From Acetobacteraceae bacterium (GTDB lineage Bacteria > Pseudomonadota > Alphaproteobacteria > Acetobacterales > Acetobacteraceae), in NCBI GenBank assembly GCA_003164305.1, contig PLSZ01000143.1:1-17595 (forward strand): DNA of 17,595 bases, read 5' to 3'. This document shows, piece by piece, positions 1 through 6,420 of this stretch. The position numbers and the translations under genes are program-made. How positions within the stretch are numbered: position 1 is the first letter of the stretch; the number at the start of each line of letters is the position of its first letter. The notes under the pieces were generated by a model that had not been told where the DNA came from, made no database searches, and saw only the letters and a list, made by a program, of their open reading frames with translations.

Positions 1-963
1 CATTTCGGCCGCTATCACGCGCTGAAAGTCGCGGCGTCGGAGCGCGCGCATCTGGTGGGAATTTACGATCCGGACACCGAGCGGGCGAAAACCATCGGTT
101 GGGAAGCCGGCGCGCCGGACATGCCGTTTGAAACGTTGCTGACGGCGATCGACGCGCTGATCATCGCCGCTCCGGCCGAGGCGCATCACACGCTGGCCGG
201 CGCCGCGTTGCGCGCCGGGAAGCACGTGCTGGTGGAAAAGCCGATCGCGGCGTCGCTGGCGCAGGCGGACGAACTGGCCGCGTTGGCGCGAAGCAGCGGG
301 TTGGTGCTGCAGGTTGGGCATCTGGAACGTTTCTCTTCCGCCTATCAGGCGTTGTCGGCGCGCAGCCACTCCCCCTTGTACATCGAGGCGGTGCGTATCG
401 CTCCGTTCAAGCCACGCGGCACCGATGTGTCGGTGATCCTGGACCTGATGATCCATGACCTGGATCTGGTGCTGGCTCTGGTGGACAGTCCGATCGAATC
501 GGTGGACGCGGTGGGCGCGCCGATCGCCAGCGCGTTCGAGGATATCGCCAATGCCCGCCTGCGATTCGCCAACGGCGCGGTGGCCGCGATCACCGCCAGC
601 CGGGTGTCGATCCGGACCGAGCGGCGGATGCGTATTTTCGCGCGCGATACGTATCTCGCCGCCGATTTCGCGACGCGCAAACTGACCGTGATCGGGCGCG
701 GGATCGGCACTCCGGTGCCGGGCGTCGCGGGCTTCGGCGTTGAAGACGCGTCCTGGGAAGATCGCGATTCGCTGGCCGCCGAGCACGCGGCGTTTTACGA
801 TTCGATCCTGGATGGCGCGCCGGTTCTGGTCGATGCCGCGGCGGGCCGGCGGGCGTTGTCGGCGGCGTTGGCGGTGTCGGCGGGAATGGTCGAATCACGC
901 GCCCGGATGGTCGCCGGCGGGCTGCTCGATGAGGTCAAGAACAGCGGCGGCGGCGGCGTCTGA
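1..963 (+). CDS. Gfo/Idh/MocA-family NAD(P)-dependent oxidoreductase, 5' truncated by window edge
   Basis: The frame is open from base 1, so the start lies upstream; about 320 residues are visible and only the first part of the nucleotide-binding motif seems missing. The visible N-terminus (HFGRYHALK) fits the end of a Rossmann GxGxxG loop. EKPIA, the usual family motif carrying the catalytic-region lysine, is at about residue 80, followed by VGHLERF and LDLMIHDLDLVLAL with the conserved histidine. The gene meets lpxB tail to tail and overlaps it by 69 bp. In alphaproteobacteria and Acidithiobacillus, members of this family sit between lpxA and lpxB. One of them, GnnA, oxidises the 3-OH of UDP-GlcNAc to give 3-amino lipid A, so a lipid A sugar-nucleotide role is plausible. 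Substrate and gene name cannot be settled without the upstream neighbours. Confidence 0.88.
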   Translation, partial: HFGRYHALKVAASERAHLVGIYDPDTERAKTIGWEAGAPDMPFETLLTAIDALIIAAPAEAHHTLAGAALRAGKHVLVEKPIAASLAQADELAALARSSGLVLQVGHLERFSSAYQALSARSHSPLYIEAVRIAPFKPRGTDVSVILDLMIHDLDLVLALVDSPIESVDAVGAPIASAFEDIANARLRFANGAVAAITASRVSIRTERRMRIFARDTYLAADFATRKLTVIGRGIGTPVPGVAGFGVEDASWEDRDSLAAEHAAFYDSILDGAPVLVDAAAGRRALSAALAVSAGMVESRARMVAGGLLDEVKNSGGGGV

Positions 964-2046
964 CGGCAGACCGTTCGGCGGGCGCAACAGCGCGAGTTGC
1001 TCGGCGCAGGCCGTGCGCTGCCTCGCGGCGCCATCCGGCGTCATGATTGTCTCCAGCGCGGCGGCCAGTTTTTCCGGAGTGGCGTGTTCCTGTAACAGTT
1101 CAGGAATGATCTCGCGTCCGGCGAGAATGTTGAGGATCGAGGCATACGGAACCCGTTGCAGCCGCCTGACCAGCCAGATCGTGATCGGGTTGGCGCGGTA
1201 GGTCACGACCATCGGCACCCCGGCCAGCGCCAGTTCCAGCGTTGATGTCCCGGATTTGGTCAAAGCCGCGGTGGCGGCGGCGAAGGCGTCGTGCTTGTCG
1301 GTCGTGTCAGTCACCAGAACCGGTCGCGGGGTCCAGGTCGCGGTGGCGGCTTCAACCATGTCGGCGACCGGACCGACCAGCGGCACGACCGGAACGATCG
1401 GATCGCGCAACCGCTGTAGCGTCGCCTGAAGCACGGGCAAATGCCGGGTGACTTCGCCTCGGCGACTGCCGGGCATCACGATCAGGATGCGCGCGTCAGG
1501 CGGCAGGTTGTGACGGGCGCGGAAGCGTTCGGCGTCGCCGGTGTCGCAGCCGCTTTCCAGCACTGGATGGCCGACAAAGGTCGCGGGCAGGTTGTGACGG
1601 GCGAAGAACGCTGGCTCGAATGGCAGCAAGCACAACAGGCGATCCCATAGGCCCGGGTAGTGTTTCACGCGGCCCTCGCGCCAGGCCCAGACCTGCGGCG
1701 CGACATAATGGACGCGTGGAATTCGCAGTGGGGCGATGGCGCGCAGGACGCGGAAGCAGAAGCCGGGGGAGTCGATCGTTACGACGACGTCGGGGTGTTT
1801 CGCCGCGATATCCTCGGCGGCTTCGCGAATGCGGCGTTTGAGTTGGCGGAGTTTCGGCAACACCTCCAGCAAGCCCATCAACGACAGGTCGCTCATGGGG
1901 AACAGACTGGCGCAGCCGGCCTCGGCCATGGCGGTGCCGCCGATGCCGGTGAAGGTGGTGTCGGGACGGCGGCGCAGGATCGCTTGCATCAGGCGCGCGC
2001 CGAGGGCGTCGCCGCTTTGCTCGCCGGCGATGAGGTAGATCAGCAA
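895..2046 (-). CDS. lpxB: Lipid-A-disaccharide synthase
   Basis: LpxB (GT19) condenses UDP-2,3-diacylglucosamine with lipid X to form the tetraacyl disaccharide of lipid A, peripherally on the inner membrane. Visible motifs in order are AGEQSGD at the N-terminus, GIGG, DSPGF, YVAPQVWAW, FVGHPVLE, MPGSRRGEV and SGTSTLELAL, all typical of the family. I chose the TTG at 2046-2044 as start: it gives 383 residues, close to the usual 380-390, it is just before the first conserved strand (LIYLIAGE), and GGAG lies 10 nt upstream. The frame stays open further upstream to 2193, but that stretch is an inverted-repeat element, so a longer protein is unlikely. The 3' end overlaps the convergent oxidoreductase gene by 69 bp. 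No lpxD, fabZ or lpxA is seen in the window; they may lie beyond its left edge. Confidence 0.93.
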   Translation of the reverse strand: MLIYLIAGEQSGDALGARLMQAILRRRPDTTFTGIGGTAMAEAGCASLFPMSDLSLMGLLEVLPKLRQLKRRIREAAEDIAAKHPDVVVTIDSPGFCFRVLRAIAPLRIPRVHYVAPQVWAWREGRVKHYPGLWDRLLCLLPFEPAFFARHNLPATFVGHPVLESGCDTGDAERFRARHNLPPDARILIVMPGSRRGEVTRHLPVLQATLQRLRDPIVPVVPLVGPVADMVEAATATWTPRPVLVTDTTDKHDAFAAATAALTKSGTSTLELALAGVPMVVTYRANPITIWLVRRLQRVPYASILNILAGREIIPELLQEHATPEKLAAALETIMTPDGAARQRTACAEQLALLRPPNGLPSDAAAAAVLDLIEQPAGDHPGA

Positions 2047-2151
2047 AGCGCCGGGGCTCCGCCCCAGACCCCGCCAAGGGGCTCTGCCCCTGGACCCTGC
2101 CAAGGGCTTGCCCTTGGAACCATTAATTTGGTGGGTTGGAGGAGAGGGGCC
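2043..2151 (+). repeat. Left repeat unit of the inverted pair
   Basis: This copy runs from GCAAAGC through three small hairpins to the perfectly conserved inner block 2128-2151. Its outer end contains, on the minus strand, the GGAG and TTG that appear to start lpxB. Confidence 0.85.
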
Positions 2152-2177
2152 AACTCGGACCTTGCAACGACTGTGTG

Positions 2178-2289
2178 GGCCCCTCTCCTCCAACCCACCA
2201 ATGGACAGATTTCAAAGGGCTTCGCCCTTTGATGGGGTCCAGGGGCAACGCCCCTGGTTGGGGTTTGGGGCGGAGCCCCTGTGCTTTGC
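2178..2289 (-). repeat. Right repeat unit of the inverted pair
   Basis: Read on the minus strand, this copy follows the left unit base for base apart from loop changes, scattered substitutions and a few extra bases before the inner block. It ends 93 bp before the otsA start, so it may affect otsA transcription or act as a boundary between lpxB and otsA. Confidence 0.85.
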
Positions 2290-2382
2290 CGATCCATCCG
2301 CATGCCCGCCGATAGCCCATTGACCCGGAGCCTGTCATCCTGTCGGGTGCCGCCGCCGTTGGTCGAAGGGCTTTAGGATTCC

Positions 2383-3741
2383 ATGTCGCGCCTCGTCGTC
2401 GTCTCCAACCGGGTCGCCCCCATCCAGGAGGGCGAGGCCACCGCTGGCGGTCTCGCCGCCGGCGTGCTGGACGCGCTGCGGCAAAAGGGCGGCCTGTGGT
2501 TGGGCTGGAGCGGCGACATCCGCGACATTCCCGAACAGCAGCCCGAGCACGCGGTCGGCGCCATTTCTCTGTTCACCATCGATTTGTCCCGCCAGGATTA
2601 CGATCAGTATTACCGCGGTTTCGCCAACGGCACGTTGTGGCCGGTGTTGCACTATCAAATCGGTCTCGGCCGCTTCGAGTGGCCGGAGTACGAGGGCTAC
2701 CGCCGCGTCAACGGCATGTTCGCTCAGGCGCTGGCGAAGCTGGTGCGGGAAGACGATCTGGTCTGGGTGCACGATTATCAATTGCTGTATCTCGCGGAGG
2801 CGGCGCGCGAACTGGGACTGACCAACCGGATCGGACTGTTTCTGCACACGCCATTTCCGGCGCCCGGCGTGTTCATGACGATCCCGGCGCACGCGGACTT
2901 GTTTCGCGCGGCGTGCCAATACGATTTGTTCGGGTTTCAGACGGAGGTCGATCGCGCCGCCTTCCTGGATTATGCCGTGCGGCACGCAGGCGGTTCGGTT
3001 CACGGCGACATTCTGTCGGTCTACGACCGCGTCGTCCGCACCGGCGTTTATCCGATCGGCGTGCACGTCGATGAGGTGCGCGCCTCGGCCGAGTTGCCGC
3101 GAAATCGGCGACAGGCGACCCGTATCCGGGCGGCCTTGCTGGACCGGCTGATTTTGAGTGTCGACCGGCTGGATTATTCGAAGGGCCTGCCACGGCGCTT
3201 CGCCGCGTTCGAGCGATTCCTGGCGGAGTTTCCCGCGCATCACGGTCTGGTGACGTTCATGCAGATCGCGCCGCCGTCTCGATCGGATATCGAAACCTAT
3301 CAGGTCATCCGCCGGCAACTGGAAGGCGAGGCGGGGCGCATCAACGGCCGTTTCGCCGAGGTCGATTGGGTGCCGCTGCGGTACTTGAATAAAAGCTTCG
3401 AGCGCAACGTGCTGATGCCGCTGTACGCCGCCGCGCAGGCCTGCCTGGTGACACCTTTGCGCGACGGCATGAACCTTGTGGCGAAGGAGTTCGTCGCGGC
3501 ACAGGATCCCGACGATCCCGGCGTCCTGATCCTGTCCGAGTTCGCCGGCGCGGCACGGGAACTGCGCGACGCGCTGCTGATCAACCCGTACGATGAGGCG
3601 GGCGTCGCGGCGGCGATCGACCGGGCGCTGATGATGCCGCTGGAAGAACGCCAGGAACGGCATCAGGCGATGCTGACCGTCATGCGGGAGAACAGCCTGG
3701 AGCGCTGGCGGGACCGGTTCGAAGCGGATTTAAGATTGTAG
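2383..3741 (+). CDS. otsA: Alpha,alpha-trehalose-phosphate synthase (UDP-forming), GT20
   Basis: OtsA makes trehalose 6-phosphate from UDP-glucose and glucose 6-phosphate in the cytoplasm, the first step of the OtsAB osmoprotection route. The 452-residue product keeps the whole active-site set at essentially the numbering known for the E. coli enzyme: SNR (R10), AGGLAAG (about 21-27), Y77, W86, VHDY (D131), FLHTPFP (H155), SVDRLDYSKGLP (R262, K267), and TPLRDGMNLVAKEF (D361, E369). The start ATG has AGGA about 6 nt upstream. The only candidate promoter element seen is TTGACC at 2320-2325, with no convincing -10. The 3' end overlaps the convergent AtuA-family gene by 12 bp. The usual partner otsB (trehalose-6-phosphate phosphatase) is not adjacent, so it must be elsewhere or be replaced. 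Confidence 0.96.
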   Translation: MSRLVVVSNRVAPIQEGEATAGGLAAGVLDALRQKGGLWLGWSGDIRDIPEQQPEHAVGAISLFTIDLSRQDYDQYYRGFANGTLWPVLHYQIGLGRFEWPEYEGYRRVNGMFAQALAKLVREDDLVWVHDYQLLYLAEAARELGLTNRIGLFLHTPFPAPGVFMTIPAHADLFRAACQYDLFGFQTEVDRAAFLDYAVRHAGGSVHGDILSVYDRVVRTGVYPIGVHVDEVRASAELPRNRRQATRIRAALLDRLILSVDRLDYSKGLPRRFAAFERFLAEFPAHHGLVTFMQIAPPSRSDIETYQVIRRQLEGEAGRINGRFAEVDWVPLRYLNKSFERNVLMPLYAAAQACLVTPLRDGMNLVAKEFVAAQDPDDPGVLILSEFAGAARELRDALLINPYDEAGVAAAIDRALMMPLEERQERHQAMLTVMRENSLERWRDRFEADLRL

Positions 3742-5130
3742 CGTTTCGATCTCCATCGGAAACAACGCGTCGGGATCGGTGACCTTCAGGAGGTGATACA
3801 CGTTGAACCGGTAGGCCGGTCCAAGAGAAACCTCGGGCGGCGTGAACGGGAACGCCAGATTGCCGGCGGTGGACAGCCGTCCGGGATAGCCGAAATGCAG
3901 CAAATATTGTTTGCAGGTGCGCACCACCTCCGACGCGCGTTCGCGGGTTGGCGCGATGCATTCACCCATGATGAACACTTCACCTGGAGGCGGTTCGTTC
4001 GCCGGCACCACCATACGCACGCCATCCACGCCGTACACTCGCCAGCGTAACGTATAATCCTGGGGCTGGTCTTCGCAGACCAGATCGCGCACCAGGTCGG
4101 ACAACTTCGGCAGGATTTCCTTGGTCCGTGCTATGAATCTCGGATCGGCGGCACCGGCCAGCAGCACCGCTCGTTCTCCGATCAGCAGCGCTCCCTCCAT
4201 TTTAATCGTTGGGCTATCGGTATCGTGCCAGACCGCGCCCGAAACCCTCGTCCGCCGATCGTCCACCGCTTCATATCGCGCGTTCGTCAGGTCCAGCATG
4301 CCCTCGGGTTCGTGCACGGTGAACGGATCGGACTGCTCGTACAGGCTGTGCGCGGCGACCGAGGTCGGCGTGGCGCGACGCTCCGGATTGGTGCTTTCCA
4401 ATACGAACCCGTCATCATCGAGTTCCGCCAGGATCGGATCGCGCCCGCCCGGCACGCAACACAATGAGCCACACTCGATGATTTTCGCCATGTGCATCGC
4501 GAGGCCGGGGTCAAAGCCCAGGAGCATGGGAAGGGCGGTGAAGATGCCGGTGTCGCAGGCGCGGCCAGCGATGACGACATCGACGTCGGCCTCCAGCGCG
4601 CGGCGGAAAACGCCCGTGCCCATCTGGCCAACGATGTGAGCGGCGCCGGTGATGTCGTCGTCCGTCAACGGCGGCATGTCGTCGAAGCTGACGATGCGGC
4701 CATCCCGGGACGCCTCCAGCAACATCGGCCGCGACAGATCGGCCCGGATCACCGCCATGCGAAATCTCAATCCGTCGGCGCGCGCGATGTCGCGGATCAT
4801 CGCCAGTGTCGCGTCCAGATGCGGCGCCGCGCCCGCCGATCCGGCCGAGCCAATGACCAGCGGCACATCCAGTTGCCGCGCCCCCAGCAGCACTTTGCGC
4901 AGATCGCGGCGGGTCGCCTCCGGTGCCGTCGCCATTTCCCCTTTACCGAGATAGGTCGGGCCGATATCGATCGAGCCCATATCGCAACCAATTAAATCCG
5001 GCTTGCGCGCCATGCCCGCGTTGAACCCCGGCGTCGGGATGCCGTACCCGAGTTGTCCCGACGCCCCCAGCAGCCGCAATGGCCGGCGCGAGCGGCGAAT
5101 CTCGGACAGAACGCGGCCGGACGCGCTCAT
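3730..5130 (-). CDS. Acyclic terpene utilization AtuA family protein (DUF1446)
   Basis: The 466-residue protein has the AtuA/DUF1446 look throughout: a glycine-rich N-terminal segment (LRLLGASGQLGYG), CDMGSIDIGPTYLGKG, SAGSAGAAPHLDATLAMIRDI, VIAGRACDTGIFTALPML, then FGYPGRLSTAGNLAFPFTPPE near the C-terminus. AtuA is required for citronellol/geraniol catabolism in Pseudomonas, but its reaction is not established and most members of the family are not in terpene clusters. No signal peptide or membrane segment is evident, so it is probably cytoplasmic. Its ATG overlaps the stop of the upstream DUF4387 gene (ATGA), which implies translational coupling. The pair is divergent from the shikimate/protocatechuate operon. 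No atu/liu genes accompany it, so terpene use is not supported here; a hydroxy- or carboxylic-acid pathway is an equally good guess. Confidence 0.87.
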   Translation of the reverse strand: MSASGRVLSEIRRSRRPLRLLGASGQLGYGIPTPGFNAGMARKPDLIGCDMGSIDIGPTYLGKGEMATAPEATRRDLRKVLLGARQLDVPLVIGSAGSAGAAPHLDATLAMIRDIARADGLRFRMAVIRADLSRPMLLEASRDGRIVSFDDMPPLTDDDITGAAHIVGQMGTGVFRRALEADVDVVIAGRACDTGIFTALPMLLGFDPGLAMHMAKIIECGSLCCVPGGRDPILAELDDDGFVLESTNPERRATPTSVAAHSLYEQSDPFTVHEPEGMLDLTNARYEAVDDRRTRVSGAVWHDTDSPTIKMEGALLIGERAVLLAGAADPRFIARTKEILPKLSDLVRDLVCEDQPQDYTLRWRVYGVDGVRMVVPANEPPPGEVFIMGECIAPTRERASEVVRTCKQYLLHFGYPGRLSTAGNLAFPFTPPEVSLGPAYRFNVYHLLKVTDPDALFPMEIETLQS

Positions 5131-5429
5131 AACTCGATCCCCAGCAGCGGCGCGTGTTGCTGCGCGCCGTAAACATCGACGTCGCCCGGATCGCCGGCCA
5201 TGATCTTGCGCGCCAGCACGATCTTGATCGCGCGGCCGGCGGGGTAGGGGATGACAGTCACCTGATCGGCCGGCACGCCATACAACCGGCCGACCGCCTC
5301 GGCGCCCAGAGCCGGCGACTGCGCGACCCGTTGGTAATCCGCGTCGGTCGCGAACATCACATCCAGCGTCAGCCGTCTCGGCCCAGCGTTTTTGCTGCGA
5401 ATAACCTGGGCGAGGTCAGAGAGTTTCAT
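5127..5429 (-). CDS. DUF4387 domain protein, partner of AtuA family
   Basis: This 100-residue protein begins MKLSDLAQVIRSKNAGP and contains LDVMFATDADYQRV and GRLYGVPADQVTVIPYPAGRAIKIVLARK, a pattern I recognise as DUF4387. Proteins of this family are encoded next to DUF1446/AtuA proteins. The start is the ATG at 5429-5427, with AGGA about 7 nt upstream (CCAGGATCGTCC before the ATG); a longer frame to 5636 would run antisense into the dehydrogenase gene and has no support. Its stop overlaps the AtuA-family start by 4 nt, so the two are probably made together and may form a complex. The function is unknown. Confidence 0.87.
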   Translation of the reverse strand: MKLSDLAQVIRSKNAGPRRLTLDVMFATDADYQRVAQSPALGAEAVGRLYGVPADQVTVIPYPAGRAIKIVLARKIMAGDPGDVDVYGAQQHAPLLGIEL

Positions 5430-5478
5430 GGACGATCCTGGGTTGATCCCGCCGCGGGAAGGATGCCAGATGCGGGTT

Positions 5479-5509
5479 GGATCCATGGAGCCACGGCCAG
5501 CCATGGTCC
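5479..5509. promoter_or_regulatory. Candidate operator in the divergent promoter region
   Basis: The 106 bp between the DUF4387 and dehydrogenase starts (5430-5535) must carry both promoters. It holds an inverted repeat GGATCCATGG / CCATGGTCC (5479-5488 and 5501-5509, one extra base, 12-nt loop), and a direct repeat GGGTTGATCC (5440-5449) / GGGTTGGATCC (5474-5484). No convincing -35/-10 pair is visible. Either repeat could be a regulator site shared by both directions; this is inference only. Two in-frame ATGs for the dehydrogenase fall inside or next to the dyad. Confidence 0.35.
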
Positions 5510-5535
5510 GCAAGAGCGACGGAGGAGCAAACGCG

Positions 5536-6420
5536 ATGGTCAATCGGCAGGCCCTGATTGGATTGATCGGCGCCAATATCATGAAGTCGCTGGCACCGGC
5601 GTTGCACATCGACGCCTTCGCCGCGGCGGGGATCACTGGGCACTACCATTTGATGGATGTCGATCGGCTGCCTGGCCGGACGTTGAAAAGCCTGCTGGGC
5701 GCGGTGAAGACCGCCGGCTTTCTTGGCGTGAACATCACGTTTCCATTTAAGCAGGAAGTCATTCCGCTGTTGGACGCGCTGTCCCCCGAAGCGCGGCAAA
5801 TCGGCGCGGTCAACACGGTCACGATCGCGCCGGACGGCGGCACGGTTGGATACAACACCGATCGCAGCGGGTTTCGGTTGAATTTCGAGGACGGTCTCGG
5901 CCGCGCGGGCGCTGAGGGCAGCACCGCGGTGCTGGTCGGCGCGGGCGGTGCCGGCAGCGCGGTGGCGTTCGCGTTGATGGACCTGGGCTTGAAGACGTTG
6001 ATCGTGCACGACATGGACGATGCTCGCGCCGCCAAATTGGCCGTCGATGTGAGCAAGCATTTTGGCGCGGGACGGGGCCGGGTCTCGACGCGCCTGAGTG
6101 ACGACGTCGCGGCCGCGGATGGAGTCGCGAACGCCACGCCGATCGGCATGAGCGGCTTTCCGGGCAATCCGGTTCCTGTCGAAGCGTTGCGCTCTGGGCA
6201 TTGGGTCGCCGACGTGATTTACTCGCCAATCGAAACGGAATTGATCCAGGCGGCGAGGGCCAAAGGCGCGCGCGTGGTCACCGGTGGCGGGATGTGCGCC
6301 TGGCAGGGCGTGGACGCGTTCCGCTTGTTCACCGGCATAACGCCTGACGCGGCGCGGATGCACCGGGTGTTCGCGTCGGCTTTGGCGGCCCGCGATCAGG
6401 CGCTGGCGGGAGTGTCATGA
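5536..6420 (+). CDS. qsuD: Quinate/shikimate dehydrogenase, catabolic NAD-type
   Basis: The 294-residue protein is of the shikimate dehydrogenase family. The substrate-binding N-terminal part has SLAPALH (18-24), NITFPFK with catalytic K72, GAVNTV, and GYNTD with D109. The nucleotide-binding part has VGAGGAGSAVAFAL and NATPIGM, and ends with WQGVDAF (Q257). The strand-2 end reads VHDMDDA, acidic residues that favour NAD over NADP, as expected for a catabolic QsuD-like enzyme rather than biosynthetic AroE. With QuiC and PcaHG downstream, it should oxidise shikimate and/or quinate to the dehydro form. I chose the ATG at 5536 because GGAGGA lies 9 nt upstream; in-frame ATGs at 5485 and 5503 lack such a site. 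Its stop overlaps the quiC start (ATGA). Assignment as ordinary aroE is possible if no other copy exists. Confidence 0.9.
   Translation: MVNRQALIGLIGANIMKSLAPALHIDAFAAAGITGHYHLMDVDRLPGRTLKSLLGAVKTAGFLGVNITFPFKQEVIPLLDALSPEARQIGAVNTVTIAPDGGTVGYNTDRSGFRLNFEDGLGRAGAEGSTAVLVGAGGAGSAVAFALMDLGLKTLIVHDMDDARAAKLAVDVSKHFGAGRGRVSTRLSDDVAAADGVANATPIGMSGFPGNPVPVEALRSGHWVADVIYSPIETELIQAARAKGARVVTGGGMCAWQGVDAFRLFTGITPDAARMHRVFASALAARDQALAGVS

Larger units (their letters stand above)
2043..2289. repeat. 247-bp nested inverted repeat (two head-to-head copies of a hairpin-rich unit)
   Basis: Left arm 2043-2151 and right arm 2178-2289 are inverted copies around a 26-bp spacer. The outer ends are GCAAAGC and GCTTTGC, and the innermost 24 bp of the arms (2128-2151 against 2178-2201) match perfectly. 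Each arm also holds three small palindromes: GGGGC-TCC-GCCCC, AGGGGC-NNN-GCCCCT, and an eight-pair stem that is CCAAGGGC/GCCCTTGG on the left and CAAAGGGC/GCCCTTTG on the right. GATC flanks both ends one base outside, but it is itself palindromic, so a target duplication cannot be told from extended repeat. There is no coding potential of its own. It resembles short palindromic repeats I associate with Acetobacteraceae intergenic regions; that link is from memory. Confidence 0.9.

Noticed and set aside
2047..2193. N-terminal extension of lpxB through the inverted repeat
   Set aside because: The added 49 residues are encoded entirely by the repeat, have no LpxB homology and would make the protein longer than its family.
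2335..3663. Long open frame on the minus strand opposite otsA
   Set aside because: It is antisense to a gene with every catalytic residue intact, has no recognisable domain and is rich in Arg/His/Gln, the usual sign of a shadow frame in GC-rich DNA.
5416..6363. Minus-strand open frame opposite the shikimate dehydrogenase
   Set aside because: It is antisense to a clear dehydrogenase with no family features. The DUF4387 gene uses a different frame and starts at 5429.
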